From Bacteroides sp. AN502(2024) (GTDB lineage Bacteria; Bacteroidota; Bacteroidia; Bacteroidales; Bacteroidaceae), in assembly GCF_041227145.1 (NCBI RefSeq), contig NZ_JBGFSP010000003.1, positions 3,410,001 to 3,474,000 of the forward strand: a stretch of DNA of 64,000 nt. Direction: 5' to 3'. The translations under genes were made by a program, and so were the position numbers. Under the pieces are notes generated by a model that was not told the origin of the DNA, ran no database searches, and saw only the letters and a program-made list of their open reading frames with translations. This document shows positions 26,769 to 35,538 of this stretch, piece by piece (position 1 is the stretch's first letter; each line of letters starts with the position of its first letter).

Positions 26769-28910
26769 ATGGCAACGTTACAAAACATTAGGTCGAAAGG
26801 ACCTCTATTGGTGATTGTTATCGGCTTGGCGCTGTTTGCTTTCATTGCGGGTGACGCATGGAAGGTGGTGCAACCGCATCAGGCACATGACGTAGGTGAG
26901 GTGAACGGAGACGCTCTTTCCGCTCAAGAGTATCAGAATTTGGTGGAAGAATATACCGAAGTAGTGAAACTCATGCGTGGGGTGACCGCCTTGAATGACG
27001 AACAAACCAATCAGGTGCGCGATGAGGTATGGCGTTCCTACGTAAACAATAAACTGATCGAAAAAGAAGCTAAAGCACTGGGATTGACTGTCTCTGCTGC
27101 TGAAATTCAGGACATCCTGAAAGCCGGCGTTCATCCTTTGTTGAGACAGACTCCTTTCCAGAATCCGCAGACGGGAAACTTCGACAAGGATATGTTGAAC
27201 AAGTTCCTCGTGGAATATGCGAAGATGAACGAATCGCAAATGCCGGCACAGTATGCCGAACAGTACAACAAGATGTATAAATACTGGTCGTTCATCCAGA
27301 AAACATTGATTGAAAGCCGTTTGGCTGAAAAGTATCAGGCTTTGGTGTCTAAAGCGCTTCTCTCTAATCCGGTGGAGGCACAGGGGGCTTTCGATGCAAG
27401 AGTAAACCAGTACGATGTGTTGATGGCCGGTATTCCTTACTCTGCTGTGGTAGACTCTACCATCGTTGTGAAGGAATCGGAACTGAAAGAACTGTATAAC
27501 AAGAAGAAAGAACAGTTCAAGCAATACCAGGAAACTCGTGACATCAAATATATCGATGTACAGGTGACTGCAAGTGCTGAAGACAGAGCTGCTATCCAGA
27601 AAGAGGTAGACGAAGCGACTGAGCAGTTGGCTGCTACGAAGGAAGATTATACCTCTTTCATCCGCTCGGTGGGATCGGAAGCTCCTTATGTAGACTTGTT
27701 CTATAATAAAACGGCTTTCCCGTCTGACGTCGTTGCACGTCTGGACTCTGCTGCTGTGGGTACTGTTTACGGGCCTTATTATAATGGTGCCGACAATACG
27801 ATCAACTCTTTCAAAGTGGTGGCTAAAGCTGCTGCTGCCGACTCTGTTGAATTCCGTCAGATTCAGGTATATGCAGCTGATGCGGCAAAGACTGAGACAC
27901 TGGCCGACAGTATCTACAATGCCATCAAGGGAGGGGCCGGTTTTGTCGAGCTGGCTAAGAAATACGGTCAGACGGGGGATGCAAACTGGCTGACTGCTGC
28001 ACAGTATGAAGGTGCACAGATTGACGGGGATAACCTGAAGTTTATCTCTACGATCAACAATGCTGGTGTCAACGAACTGGTGAACTTGCCGATGGGACAG
28101 GCTCATGTAATCCTTCAGGTAACCAATAAGAAAGCTGTTAAAGACAAATATAAAGTGGCTGTTGTCAAACGTGAAGTGGAGTTCAGCAAAGAGACTTACA
28201 ACCGTGCTTATAATGATTTCAGCCAGTTTATCGCAGCTAATCCGAGTGTGGAAAAGATGGTAGCTAACGCTGAAGAAGCCGGTTACAGACTGCTCGACAG
28301 AATGGATTTGAGCAGCTCCGAACACAACATCGGTGGTGTGAGAGGTACCAAAGAGGCGTTGAGATGGGCCTTTGATAAAGCAGAACCGGGTGAGGTTTCC
28401 GGCCTGTACGAATGTGGTGAAAGCGATCACATGATGGTAGTAGGGCTGGTAGGCGTTAAGCCGGAGGGATACCGTCCGTTGAAAGCGGTGCAGGATCTGT
28501 TGAGAGCTGAAATCGTGAAAGATAAGAAAGCTGAAAAGATTATGGCTGACATGAAAGCGGCTAATGCAACTTCATTCAGCCAGTACAAAGAGATGGCTAA
28601 TGCGGTCAGCGACTCTTTGAAGATGGTTACTTTTGCTGCTCCTGCATACGTATCTTCATTGCGCAGCAGCGAACCGCTGGTAGGTGCTTATGCTTCTGCC
28701 GCTGCGGAAAATCAGTTGAGTGCTCCGATCAAAGGGAATGCCGGAGTATTCGTACTGCAGGTATACGGTAAGGACAAACTGCAGGAAACATTCGACGCAA
28801 AAGCTGAAGAGGCTACACAGGCTAACATGCACGCACGTTTTGCCGGTCGTCTGATGAATGATTTGTATCTGAAAGCAAACGTAAAAGATACACGCTACCT
28901 GTTCTTCTGA
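26769..28910 (+). CDS. SurA/PpiD-type periplasmic chaperone and peptidyl-prolyl isomerase
   Basis: A 713-residue protein anchored by one N-terminal helix (GPLLVIVIGLALFAFIAGDAW), with the rest periplasmic, the PpiD layout. A SurA-like N-terminal chaperone domain occupies about residues 35-200 (VNGDALSAQEYQNLVEEYTE, then WRSYVNNKLIEKEAKALGLTV). Parvulin-type domains follow; one is around 345-450 (VEFRQIQVYAADAAKTETLADSIYNAIKGGAGFVELAKKYGQT). It would help fold outer-membrane and secreted proteins. A hairpin terminator starts 31 bp after the stop. A weak -7-like box TATCTTCG is at 26705. Confidence 0.92.
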   Translation: MATLQNIRSKGPLLVIVIGLALFAFIAGDAWKVVQPHQAHDVGEVNGDALSAQEYQNLVEEYTEVVKLMRGVTALNDEQTNQVRDEVWRSYVNNKLIEKEAKALGLTVSAAEIQDILKAGVHPLLRQTPFQNPQTGNFDKDMLNKFLVEYAKMNESQMPAQYAEQYNKMYKYWSFIQKTLIESRLAEKYQALVSKALLSNPVEAQGAFDARVNQYDVLMAGIPYSAVVDSTIVVKESELKELYNKKKEQFKQYQETRDIKYIDVQVTASAEDRAAIQKEVDEATEQLAATKEDYTSFIRSVGSEAPYVDLFYNKTAFPSDVVARLDSAAVGTVYGPYYNGADNTINSFKVVAKAAAADSVEFRQIQVYAADAAKTETLADSIYNAIKGGAGFVELAKKYGQTGDANWLTAAQYEGAQIDGDNLKFISTINNAGVNELVNLPMGQAHVILQVTNKKAVKDKYKVAVVKREVEFSKETYNRAYNDFSQFIAANPSVEKMVANAEEAGYRLLDRMDLSSSEHNIGGVRGTKEALRWAFDKAEPGEVSGLYECGESDHMMVVGLVGVKPEGYRPLKAVQDLLRAEIVKDKKAEKIMADMKAANATSFSQYKEMANAVSDSLKMVTFAAPAYVSSLRSSEPLVGAYASAAAENQLSAPIKGNAGVFVLQVYGKDKLQETFDAKAEEATQANMHARFAGRLMNDLYLKANVKDTRYLFF

Positions 28911-28941
28911 TTCACTGTTCAGAGAACTCGAGTCGCTATAT

Positions 28942-28994
28942 AATCAGGCATAAATCATACGTATTCTCCTGAAGCGTATGATTTATGCCTGATT
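28942..28994 (+). terminator. Strong hairpin terminator after the PpiD-like gene
   Basis: AATCAGGCATAAATCATACG (28942-28961) pairs perfectly over 20 bp with its complement at 28975-28994, loop of 13 bases, followed by a T/C-rich run. Confidence 0.8.
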
Positions 28995-29006
28995 TGTCTC
29001 TGTCTC

Positions 29007-29025
29007 CTCCGTGTCCTCTGTGGTG
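29007..29025. repeat. Dispersed 19-bp intergenic motif
   Basis: CTCCGTGTCCTCTGTGGTG occurs here and identically at 39234-39252. An inverted relative with three changes is at 37416-37434. All three are outside genes. Confidence 0.65.
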
Positions 29026-29104
29026 AATACCTGAATACTGTGGTGAATAAGCGATTTTTGTTAACTTTTACATTCCTGCTATACGGAAATCGACTTTATT
29101 TCCT

Positions 29105-29112
29105 TACATTTG
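29105..29112 (+). promoter_or_regulatory. -7 promoter box for the rlmN operon
   Basis: TACATTTG fits TAnnTTTG, 28 bases before the rlmN ATG. It probably drives the seven-gene run down to secG. Confidence 0.6.
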
Positions 29113-29140
29113 CAAATATAAACCATGAACAGAAAGAAGA

Positions 29141-30175
29141 ATGTCTAAATATCCCCTTTTAGGAATGACTCTTGTAGAGCTTCAATCGTTGACAAAAAGA
29201 CTGGGTATGCCTGGATTTGCTGCCAAACAGATGGCGTCCTGGCTTTACGAAAAGAAGGTGGCCTCGATTGATGAAATGACTAATCTCTCATTGAAACACC
29301 GGGAGTTGCTCAAACAGAACTACGAGGTGGGAGCGGAAGCTCCGGTAGATGAAATGCGTTCTGTAGACGGTACGGTGAAGTATCTTTATCAAGTGGGCGG
29401 GAACCATTTTGTGGAATCGGTTTATATACCGGATGATGACCGGGCAACGTTGTGCGTCTCTTCACAAGTGGGATGCAAGATGAATTGTAAGTTCTGTATG
29501 ACCGGTAAGCAAGGGTATGTCGCCAGCCTGACCGCCGGCCAGATCATTAACCAGATCCATTCGCTGCCGGAACGCGACAAACTGACCAATGTGGTGATGA
29601 TGGGAATGGGCGAGCCGCTCGATAATCTGGATGAGGTGCTGAAGGCTTTGGAGATACTTACTGCTACTTATGGGTATGCATGGAGCCCGAAGCGTATCAC
29701 GCTTTCCACCGTCGGGATACGGAAGGGGTTGCGACGCTTTATCGAAGAAAATGATTGCCATCTCGCCATTAGTCTTCACTCTCCTCTGTCTGTTCAACGT
29801 TCCGAATTAATGCCGGCGGAAAGGGCGTTTTCGATTACCGAAATCGTGGAGCTGTTAAAGAATTATGATTTTAGTAAACAACGGCGACTCTCGTTTGAAT
29901 ACATTGTCTTCAAGGGGCTCAATGATTCGCCGGTCTATGCTAAAGAGTTGCTGAAACTTCTTCGCGGCTTGGATTGTCGGGTGAATCTGATTCGTTTCCA
30001 TGCCATACCGGGGGTAGACCTTGAGGGGGCGGATATGGACACGATGACCCGTTTTCGTGATTATCTGACGTCACACGGGCTTTTCACTACGATCCGTTCG
30101 TCCAGAGGGGAGGATATCTTTGCTGCTTGCGGCATGTTGTCGACAGCGAAGCAGGAGAAGAATAAGGAAAGTTAA
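29141..30175 (+). CDS. rlmN: 23S rRNA (adenine2503-C2) and tRNA (adenine37-C2) methyltransferase RlmN
   Basis: A 344-residue radical-SAM enzyme that methylates C2 of A2503 in 23S rRNA and A37 in some tRNAs. The iron-sulfur cluster motif CxxxCxxC is seen as CKMNCKFC near residue 113. The SAM-binding segment VVMMGMGEPLDNLDEV follows. The resting methyl-carrier Cys is probably that in RGEDIFAACGM near the C terminus, typical of RlmN. Length and start MSKYPLLGMTLVELQSL are normal. It is the first gene of an operon ending with secG; the next gene starts 18 bp downstream. Confidence 0.96.
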   Translation: MSKYPLLGMTLVELQSLTKRLGMPGFAAKQMASWLYEKKVASIDEMTNLSLKHRELLKQNYEVGAEAPVDEMRSVDGTVKYLYQVGGNHFVESVYIPDDDRATLCVSSQVGCKMNCKFCMTGKQGYVASLTAGQIINQIHSLPERDKLTNVVMMGMGEPLDNLDEVLKALEILTATYGYAWSPKRITLSTVGIRKGLRRFIEENDCHLAISLHSPLSVQRSELMPAERAFSITEIVELLKNYDFSKQRRLSFEYIVFKGLNDSPVYAKELLKLLRGLDCRVNLIRFHAIPGVDLEGADMDTMTRFRDYLTSHGLFTTIRSSRGEDIFAACGMLSTAKQEKNKES

Positions 30176-30193
30176 TATATAAAACCGAACATC

Positions 30194-31234
30194 ATGAAAA
30201 AGTATTCTTTTATTTTATGCATCGCTTGGGTAGCCTTTGTCGTTGCCTCTTGTAGTCTGAAGGGAAATCACACCTCTAGCGGTCGTGCGTACGAACTTTT
30301 GGTTGTAGTAGATCACGGTGTTTGGGATCGTGCTGCCGGAAGGGCCTTGCATGACGCGCTCGATTCTGATGTGCCTGGTTTGCCGCAGTCGGAACCTTCT
30401 TTCCGGATTATGTATGCATCGCCGAAAGATTATGATTCTACGCTGAAGTTGATACGTAACATTATTATCGTAGATATACAGGATATCTATACAAAAGCCT
30501 CGTTTAAATATGCAAAGGATGTGTATGCCAATCCGCAGATGATATTGACGATCCAGGCTCCGAACGAAGAAGAGTTTGAGAAGTTTGCGGAAGAGAACAA
30601 GAAGACGATTGTCGACTTCTTTACTCGTGTGGAAATGAATCGCCAGATTGCATTGCTGGAGGAGAAACATTGCAACTTTGTTTCTACCAAAGTGGACAGC
30701 CTGTTCGGTTGCGATATTTGGTTGCCGTCCGAACTGACCAACTCCAAAACCGGTGAGGATTTCTTCTGGGCTTCTACCAATACGGGTACTGCCGACCGCA
30801 ACTTCGTGATGTACTCTTATCCGTATACTGACAAAGATACGTTTACCAAAGCTTATTTTGTGCACAAACGTGATTCGGTAATGAAAGCCAATATCCCCGG
30901 ATTCAAGGAAGGCGTTTATATGTCGACCGACAGTTTGCTGACTGATGTCCTCCCGATCAATGTAAAGAACTCCTACACCCTGGAAGCACGTGGCCTGTGG
31001 CGTATGAAGGGCGACTTTATGGGGGGACCGTATGTGTCTCATACGCGTCTGGACGAGAAAAACCAACGAATTATTACAGCAGAAATATTTGTTTATTCAC
31101 CTGATAAAATGAAACGCAACCTGGTACGCCAGATGGAAGCATCTCTGTATACGCTGAAACTTCCGAATGAAGTTCAGCAGAATCAGATTCCATTGGGAGA
31201 AACATCGAAGGGGGCGGAGCAAACTAATAAATAA
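30194..31234 (+). CDS. DUF4837 lipoprotein
   Basis: A 346-residue lipoprotein: signal CIAWVAFVVASC, lipid Cys near residue 20. The mature protein starts with SSGRAYELLVVVDHGVWDRAAG and includes NPQMILTIQAPNEEEFEKFAEENK, matching the DUF4837 family found in Bacteroidetes. Its role is unknown. It lies between rlmN and pdxA with very short gaps (18 and 4 bp) and is therefore co-transcribed. Its position near lptE suggests an envelope role, which is inference only. Confidence 0.85.
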   Translation: MKKYSFILCIAWVAFVVASCSLKGNHTSSGRAYELLVVVDHGVWDRAAGRALHDALDSDVPGLPQSEPSFRIMYASPKDYDSTLKLIRNIIIVDIQDIYTKASFKYAKDVYANPQMILTIQAPNEEEFEKFAEENKKTIVDFFTRVEMNRQIALLEEKHCNFVSTKVDSLFGCDIWLPSELTNSKTGEDFFWASTNTGTADRNFVMYSYPYTDKDTFTKAYFVHKRDSVMKANIPGFKEGVYMSTDSLLTDVLPINVKNSYTLEARGLWRMKGDFMGGPYVSHTRLDEKNQRIITAEIFVYSPDKMKRNLVRQMEASLYTLKLPNEVQQNQIPLGETSKGAEQTNK

Positions 31235-31238
31235 AAAG

Positions 31239-32333
31239 ATGGAAGATAACAAGATAAGAATAGGTATCACTCAGGGAGATATTAACGGAGTGGGCTATGA
31301 GGTGATTCTTAAGACTTTTTCCGATCCTACGATGTTGGAACTGTGTACTCCGATCATTTACGGCTCACCGAAAGTAGCGGCTTATCATCGCAAGGCGCTG
31401 GATATACAGACCAATTTCTGTATTGTCAACTCTGCATCCGAAGCGGGACACAACCGTTTGAGCGTGGTGAACTGCACGAATGATGAGGTGAAAGTGGAAT
31501 TCTCCAAACCCGACCCGGAAGCCGGCAAGGCTGCGCTGGGAGCTTTGGAACGCGCTATCGAAGAGTATCGCGAAGGGTTGATAGATGTTATCGTAACTGC
31601 TCCGATCAACAAGCATACGATTCAGTCGGAAGAGTTCTCATTCCCCGGGCATACGGAATATATCGAAGAGCGCCTGGGCAATGGCGATAAGGCATTGATG
31701 ATCTTGATGAAGGATGACTTACGGGTGGCTTTGGTGACGACACATATCCCTGTCAGAGAGATCGCGACTACGATTACCAAAGAACTGGTTCAGGAGAAGC
31801 TGATGATATTCCATCGTTGTCTGAAACGGGATTTCGGTATCGGCGCTCCGCGTATTGCGGTGCTCTCTCTCAATCCTCATGCCGGAGACGGAGGCTTGCT
31901 GGGAATGGAAGAGCAGGAGGTGATTATCCCTGCCATGAAAGAGATGGAAGAGAAAGGGATCCTTTGCTACGGCCCTTATGCGGCCGACGGCTTTATGGGG
32001 TCAGGCAATTATACTCATTTTGATGGGGTCCTGGCGATGTATCACGATCAGGGACTGGCGCCGTTCAAGACATTGGCCATGGAAGACGGGGTCAACTATA
32101 CGGCAGGTTTGCCGGTCGTGCGTACTTCTCCGGCTCATGGAACGGCTTATGACATTGCAGGCAAGGGGGTGGCTTGTGAGGATTCTTTCCGCCAGGCAAT
32201 CTATGTGGCCATCGATGTGTTCCGTAATCGTCAGCGGGAAAAAGAGGCTCGTGTAAATCCGTTGCGTAAACAGTATTACGAGAAACGGGACGATAGTGAT
32301 AAATTGAAACTGGATACAGTAGACGAAGATTAA
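31239..32333 (+). CDS. pdxA: 4-hydroxythreonine-4-phosphate dehydrogenase PdxA
   Basis: A 364-residue PdxA, which oxidises 4-phosphohydroxy-L-threonine in the DXP-dependent route to pyridoxal phosphate. Family signatures are IGITQGDINGVGYEVILKTF at the N terminus, VTAPINKHTIQ, FPGHTEYIEERLG with metal-site His, LSLNPHAGDGGLLG and AMYHDQGLAPFKTL near the end, and TSPAHGTAYDIAGKG. ATG 31239 is chosen because the 31167 start would overlap the upstream gene by 68 bp. The gap to the upstream stop is four bases and to the next gene nine. Confidence 0.96.
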   Translation: MEDNKIRIGITQGDINGVGYEVILKTFSDPTMLELCTPIIYGSPKVAAYHRKALDIQTNFCIVNSASEAGHNRLSVVNCTNDEVKVEFSKPDPEAGKAALGALERAIEEYREGLIDVIVTAPINKHTIQSEEFSFPGHTEYIEERLGNGDKALMILMKDDLRVALVTTHIPVREIATTITKELVQEKLMIFHRCLKRDFGIGAPRIAVLSLNPHAGDGGLLGMEEQEVIIPAMKEMEEKGILCYGPYAADGFMGSGNYTHFDGVLAMYHDQGLAPFKTLAMEDGVNYTAGLPVVRTSPAHGTAYDIAGKGVACEDSFRQAIYVAIDVFRNRQREKEARVNPLRKQYYEKRDDSDKLKLDTVDED

Positions 32334-32342
32334 AGAGTAGTA

Positions 32343-33584
32343 ATGACAAAAGCAGAGATACAACAAGTGAAACAGCGTTTCGGTATTATAGGTAATACCG
32401 AAACGCTGTTGCGCGCCATAGATGTTGCCATTCAGGTAGCTCCTACCGATTTGTCTGTACTGATTACCGGAGAAAGTGGAGTCGGAAAAGAGAGTTTTCC
32501 GCAGATTATTCATCAATATAGCCGGAGGAAGCACGGGCAGTATATCGCTGTTAACTGTGGAGCTATTCCGGAGGGTACGATTGATTCCGAACTGTTTGGG
32601 CACGAGAAGGGTGCGTTTACGGGTGCGATTGGCGAGCGGAAAGGGTATTTTGGAGAAGCCGACGGTGGTACGATATTCCTGGATGAGGTAGGGGAGTTGC
32701 CGATGCCTACCCAGGCACGTTTGCTCCGGGTGTTGGAGAGTGGCGAGTTTATAAAGGTCGGTTCGTCTAAAGTGCAAAAGACGGATGTTCGCATTGTTGC
32801 AGCTACCAATGTCAATCTGACACAGGCGATTGCCGAAGGACGTTTCCGTGAGGATTTATATTACCGGTTGAATACGGTGCCTATCCAGATTCCTCCTTTG
32901 CGTGAACGTGGAGACGATGTGATCCTGTTGTTCCGTAAGTTTTCCGCAGACTTTGCAGAGAAATACCGGATGCCTGCTATCCAGCTGGCAGAGGATGCAA
33001 AGAAAGAGTTGCAGGCTTACCCGTGGCCCGGAAACGTGCGCCAGTTGAAGAATATCACCGAACAGATATCCATCATTGAAACCAACAGGGAGATCACGGC
33101 TGCCATCTTGCAGAATTATCTTCCCACACAGAATATGCAGCGTCTTCCCGCACTGATGGGAACACGCGAAAGTAAAGGGTTTGAGAGCGAACGGGAAATT
33201 CTTTATTCCGTGCTGTTCGACATGCGGCAGGAAGTGGCGGAGCTGAAGAAGATGGTGCACAACCTGATGGCGGAACGTGCCGGACAGGTGGGGCAGGTAG
33301 GACAAATGGAAACGGTGGTCACTACTCCGGTAGTGACGACGCATCAGTCTGCAGTACCTGCTATCATTCATACCATGCAGCCTACGGTTTGCAAGGATGA
33401 CGATGACATACAGGACACCGAAGAATATGTGGAAGAATCTCCTTTATCACTGGACGAAGTAGAAAAAGAAATGATACGCAAAGCACTTGAAAGGCATCAT
33501 GGAAAGCGGAAGAGTGCGGCTAAGGACTTGAATATTTCCGAGCGTACGCTGTATAGAAAAATAAAAGAATATGAATTGGATTAA
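32343..33584 (+). CDS. Sigma-54-interacting AAA+ transcription activator
   Basis: A 413-residue enhancer-binding-type activator that has no N-terminal receiver or sensor domain: the AAA+ domain begins within 20 residues of the start. Walker A is GESGVGKE (about 45-52), the sigma-54-contact loop is EKGAFTGAIGERKG, Walker B is GGTIFLDEVGELP, and the arginine region is FREDLYYRLNTVPI. A Fis-type helix-turn-helix closes the protein (RHHGKRKSAAKDLNISERTLYRKIKEYEL). A low-complexity linker (about 310-370) contains repeated GQVGQ and VVTT. Without a sensor it may be constitutively active or controlled by a partner. It overlaps lptE by 14 bp. Confidence 0.93.
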   Translation: MTKAEIQQVKQRFGIIGNTETLLRAIDVAIQVAPTDLSVLITGESGVGKESFPQIIHQYSRRKHGQYIAVNCGAIPEGTIDSELFGHEKGAFTGAIGERKGYFGEADGGTIFLDEVGELPMPTQARLLRVLESGEFIKVGSSKVQKTDVRIVAATNVNLTQAIAEGRFREDLYYRLNTVPIQIPPLRERGDDVILLFRKFSADFAEKYRMPAIQLAEDAKKELQAYPWPGNVRQLKNITEQISIIETNREITAAILQNYLPTQNMQRLPALMGTRESKGFESEREILYSVLFDMRQEVAELKKMVHNLMAERAGQVGQVGQMETVVTTPVVTTHQSAVPAIIHTMQPTVCKDDDDIQDTEEYVEESPLSLDEVEKEMIRKALERHHGKRKSAAKDLNISERTLYRKIKEYELD

Positions 33585-34098
33585 GAGAATAATACGTCCG
33601 TTGTTACTGTTCGGCTTGCCGTTGGTAGTTATTGCGTGCACTGTTTCCTATAAGTTTAACGGATCGTCTATCAATTATGATAAGGTAAAGACCATTTCGA
33701 TAGCAGATTTCCCTATCAAATCGGAGTATGTGTATGCTCCGTTGGCGACCAAATTCAATGAAGACCTGAAAGATATCTTCATCCGGCAAACCCGTCTGCA
33801 ACTGCTCAAGCCGAGTCAGAATGCCGACCTGCAGATTGACGGAGAAATCACGGGATACAATCAGTATAACCAGGCCGTATCTGCCGACGGGTACTCTTCG
33901 GAGACGAAGCTGACTATCACCGTCAATGTGCGTTTTGTCAATAACACCAATCATGCCGAAGACTTTGAACAACAGTTTTCCGCGTTCCGTACCTATGATT
34001 CCAGCCAGTTGCTGACTGCCGTACAGGATGGATTGATTGCTGAAATGTCCAAAGAGATCACCGACCAAATTTTTAATGCAACTGTAGCAAACTGGTAA
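33571..34098 (+). CDS. lptE: LptE-family LPS assembly lipoprotein
   Basis: A 175-residue lipoprotein with signal LLLFGLPLVVIAC and lipid Cys at about residue 23. The mature part VSYKFNGSSINYDKVKTISIADF and the segment FIRQTRLQLLKPSQNADLQIDGEITGY match the LptE / LPS-assembly lipoprotein family of Bacteroidetes, the plug and partner of LptD in the outer membrane. Its start lies inside the end of the activator gene (14-bp overlap), and it is followed 5 bp later by an unknown gene. LptC is encoded separately at 24771. Confidence 0.9.
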   Translation: MNWIKRIIRPLLLFGLPLVVIACTVSYKFNGSSINYDKVKTISIADFPIKSEYVYAPLATKFNEDLKDIFIRQTRLQLLKPSQNADLQIDGEITGYNQYNQAVSADGYSSETKLTITVNVRFVNNTNHAEDFEQQFSAFRTYDSSQLLTAVQDGLIAEMSKEITDQIFNATVANW

Positions 34099-34103
34099 TA
34101 TAA

Positions 34104-34877
34104 ATGGCTGCTGTTAACTTTCAACAATGGATTCAACATCCCGAAACGTTGAATAGGGATACTTTGTACGAACTGCGCAATCTTCTTGCAAGGTATCCGT
34201 ATTTTCAGTCGCTGCGCCTGCTGTATCTGAAGAACCTGTATATTCTCCATGATATTAGTTTCGGTGGAGAACTGCGGAAAGCGGTTCTTTGCATTGCAGA
34301 CAGGCGGAAGTTGTTCCGGCTGATTGAAGGGGAACGCTACGAGGTGCTGGCACGGAAAAAGGGAGTACTCCTCACGGAAGTACTGAAGGAAGAGCCATCG
34401 GTAGACCGCACATTGGCATTGATCGATGCTTTCTTGTCCACAGTACCCGAAGAGATGACTGCCCAGACGAGCCTCGACTATTCCATGGATTACACCTCTT
34501 ATCTTTTGGAGGAGACTCCGGCCGCGGAACAGTTGTCTGAAGAAACGCCAAAACTGAAAGGCTTCGAACTGATTGACAACTTTATAGAAAAGAGTGAGAG
34601 TGACTCTCCCCTCTGCATGAAACCTTTGAGAGAAGAAACACCCTCTTCCGCCACCTCTCCGGACGACTCCTCTGAAGAAAAAGCAAGGGGAGAAGAGGAG
34701 GTGGACGACAGCTGTTTTACGGAAACTTTGGCAAAAATCTATGTTAAACAGCGACGATATTCGAAAGCTCTTGAAATAATTAAAAAATTAAGCTTGAAAT
34801 ATCCAAAAAAAAATGCTTACTTTGCAGACCAAATCAGATTTTTGGAGAAATTGATTATTAACGCTAATTCAAAATAA
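34104..34877 (+). CDS. Conserved Bacteroidales protein, possibly TPR-like
   Basis: A 257-residue soluble protein with no signal peptide. The N-terminal helices (LNRDTLYELRNLLARYPYFQSLRLLYLKNLYIL) and the C-terminal segment FTETLAKIYVKQRRYSKALEIIKKLSLKYPKKNAYFADQIRFLEKL resemble a tetratricopeptide unit. The middle (about 150-210) is acidic and probably disordered. It is found next to secG in this operon, with 5-6 bp gaps on both sides. I cannot name a function. Confidence 0.75.
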   Translation: MAAVNFQQWIQHPETLNRDTLYELRNLLARYPYFQSLRLLYLKNLYILHDISFGGELRKAVLCIADRRKLFRLIEGERYEVLARKKGVLLTEVLKEEPSVDRTLALIDAFLSTVPEEMTAQTSLDYSMDYTSYLLEETPAAEQLSEETPKLKGFELIDNFIEKSESDSPLCMKPLREETPSSATSPDDSSEEKARGEEEVDDSCFTETLAKIYVKQRRYSKALEIIKKLSLKYPKKNAYFADQIRFLEKLIINANSK

Positions 34878-34883
34878 CTAAAA

Positions 34884-35294
34884 ATGTACTTATTATTCGT
34901 TATCTTAATGGTTATTGCAGCCTTGTTGATGTGCTTCATTGTGCTGATTCAGAACTCAAAAGGAGGCGGACTTGCTTCTGGTTTCTCTTCATCTAACGCC
35001 ATTATGGGCGTGCGCAAGACTACAGATTTTCTGGAAAAAGCAACATGGGGTCTGGCTATCTTCATGGTGGTAATGAGCATTGCTACAGCTTATGTAGTTC
35101 CTCGCTCTGATGTTGCTAAAGACGCAGTGTTGGAACAGGCACAGAAAGAACAACAGACCAACCCGTATAACTTACCCGCAGGTACGGCTGCACCGCAAAC
35201 TGATGCTCCCGCTACCAACGCACCGGCTACAGAGACTCCGGCATCTGCTACAGAAACTCCGGCATCGGCTGAAACTCCTGCTAAAGCAGAGTGA
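34884..35294 (+). CDS. secG: Preprotein translocase subunit SecG
   Basis: A 136-residue SecG, a small subunit of the SecYEG channel that speeds SecA-driven export. Two membrane helices are visible: LYLLFVILMVIAALLMCFIVLIQ (about 1-23) and TWGLAIFMVVMSIATAYVVP (about 54-74). Between them is the family signature NSKGGGLASGFSSSNAIMGVRKTTDFLEKATW. The C-terminal 55 residues are a low-complexity tail rich in Ala, Thr and Pro (TETPASATETPASAETPAKAE), common in Bacteroidetes. It is the last gene of the rlmN operon; a terminator hairpin starts 76 bp downstream. Confidence 0.95.
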   Translation: MYLLFVILMVIAALLMCFIVLIQNSKGGGLASGFSSSNAIMGVRKTTDFLEKATWGLAIFMVVMSIATAYVVPRSDVAKDAVLEQAQKEQQTNPYNLPAGTAAPQTDAPATNAPATETPASATETPASAETPAKAE

Positions 35295-35370
35295 TTTGCT
35301 CCGCCGTTAGGTAAGATTAGGGATAAATCATTTGAGGAAAGGTGCAGACAGATGCTGCATTTCTTTGATC

Positions 35371-35440
35371 GTTAAGTGCGGATTACGCAGATTGCACGGA
35401 TTTTCAATGTTCCGGGTGGTCAGTGTAATCCGCACTTAAC
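35371..35440 (+). terminator. Hairpin terminator after secG
   Basis: GTTAAGTGCGGATTAC (35371-35386) pairs perfectly over 16 bp with GTAATCCGCACTTAAC (35425-35440), followed by TTTTTCTT. The 38-base loop repeats GCAGATT and CACGGATT, motifs shared with the hairpin at 15246. Confidence 0.85.
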
Positions 35441-35490
35441 TTTTTCTTCTAAAAACAATCTCTTTGTGATAGAAACAAACGAGATTTAAC

Positions 35491-35498
35491 TACCTTTG
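35491..35498 (+). promoter_or_regulatory. -7 promoter box for the MFS gene
   Basis: TACCTTTG fits TAnnTTTG, 40 bases before the ATG. A TTTG at 35463 is 24 bases upstream of it, a little longer than the usual spacing. Confidence 0.55.
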
Positions 35499-35538
35499 TC
35501 GGCTGTATAAGATTATTAACCACTATTTTAATATAACA

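Noticed and set aside
26805..28430. 541-codon minus-strand frame opposite the PpiD-like gene
   Set aside because: It is a shadow frame with unnatural composition; the plus strand has a clear PpiD-like protein.
32343..33584. Two-component response regulator
   Set aside because: No receiver domain precedes the AAA+ domain and no histidine kinase is adjacent.
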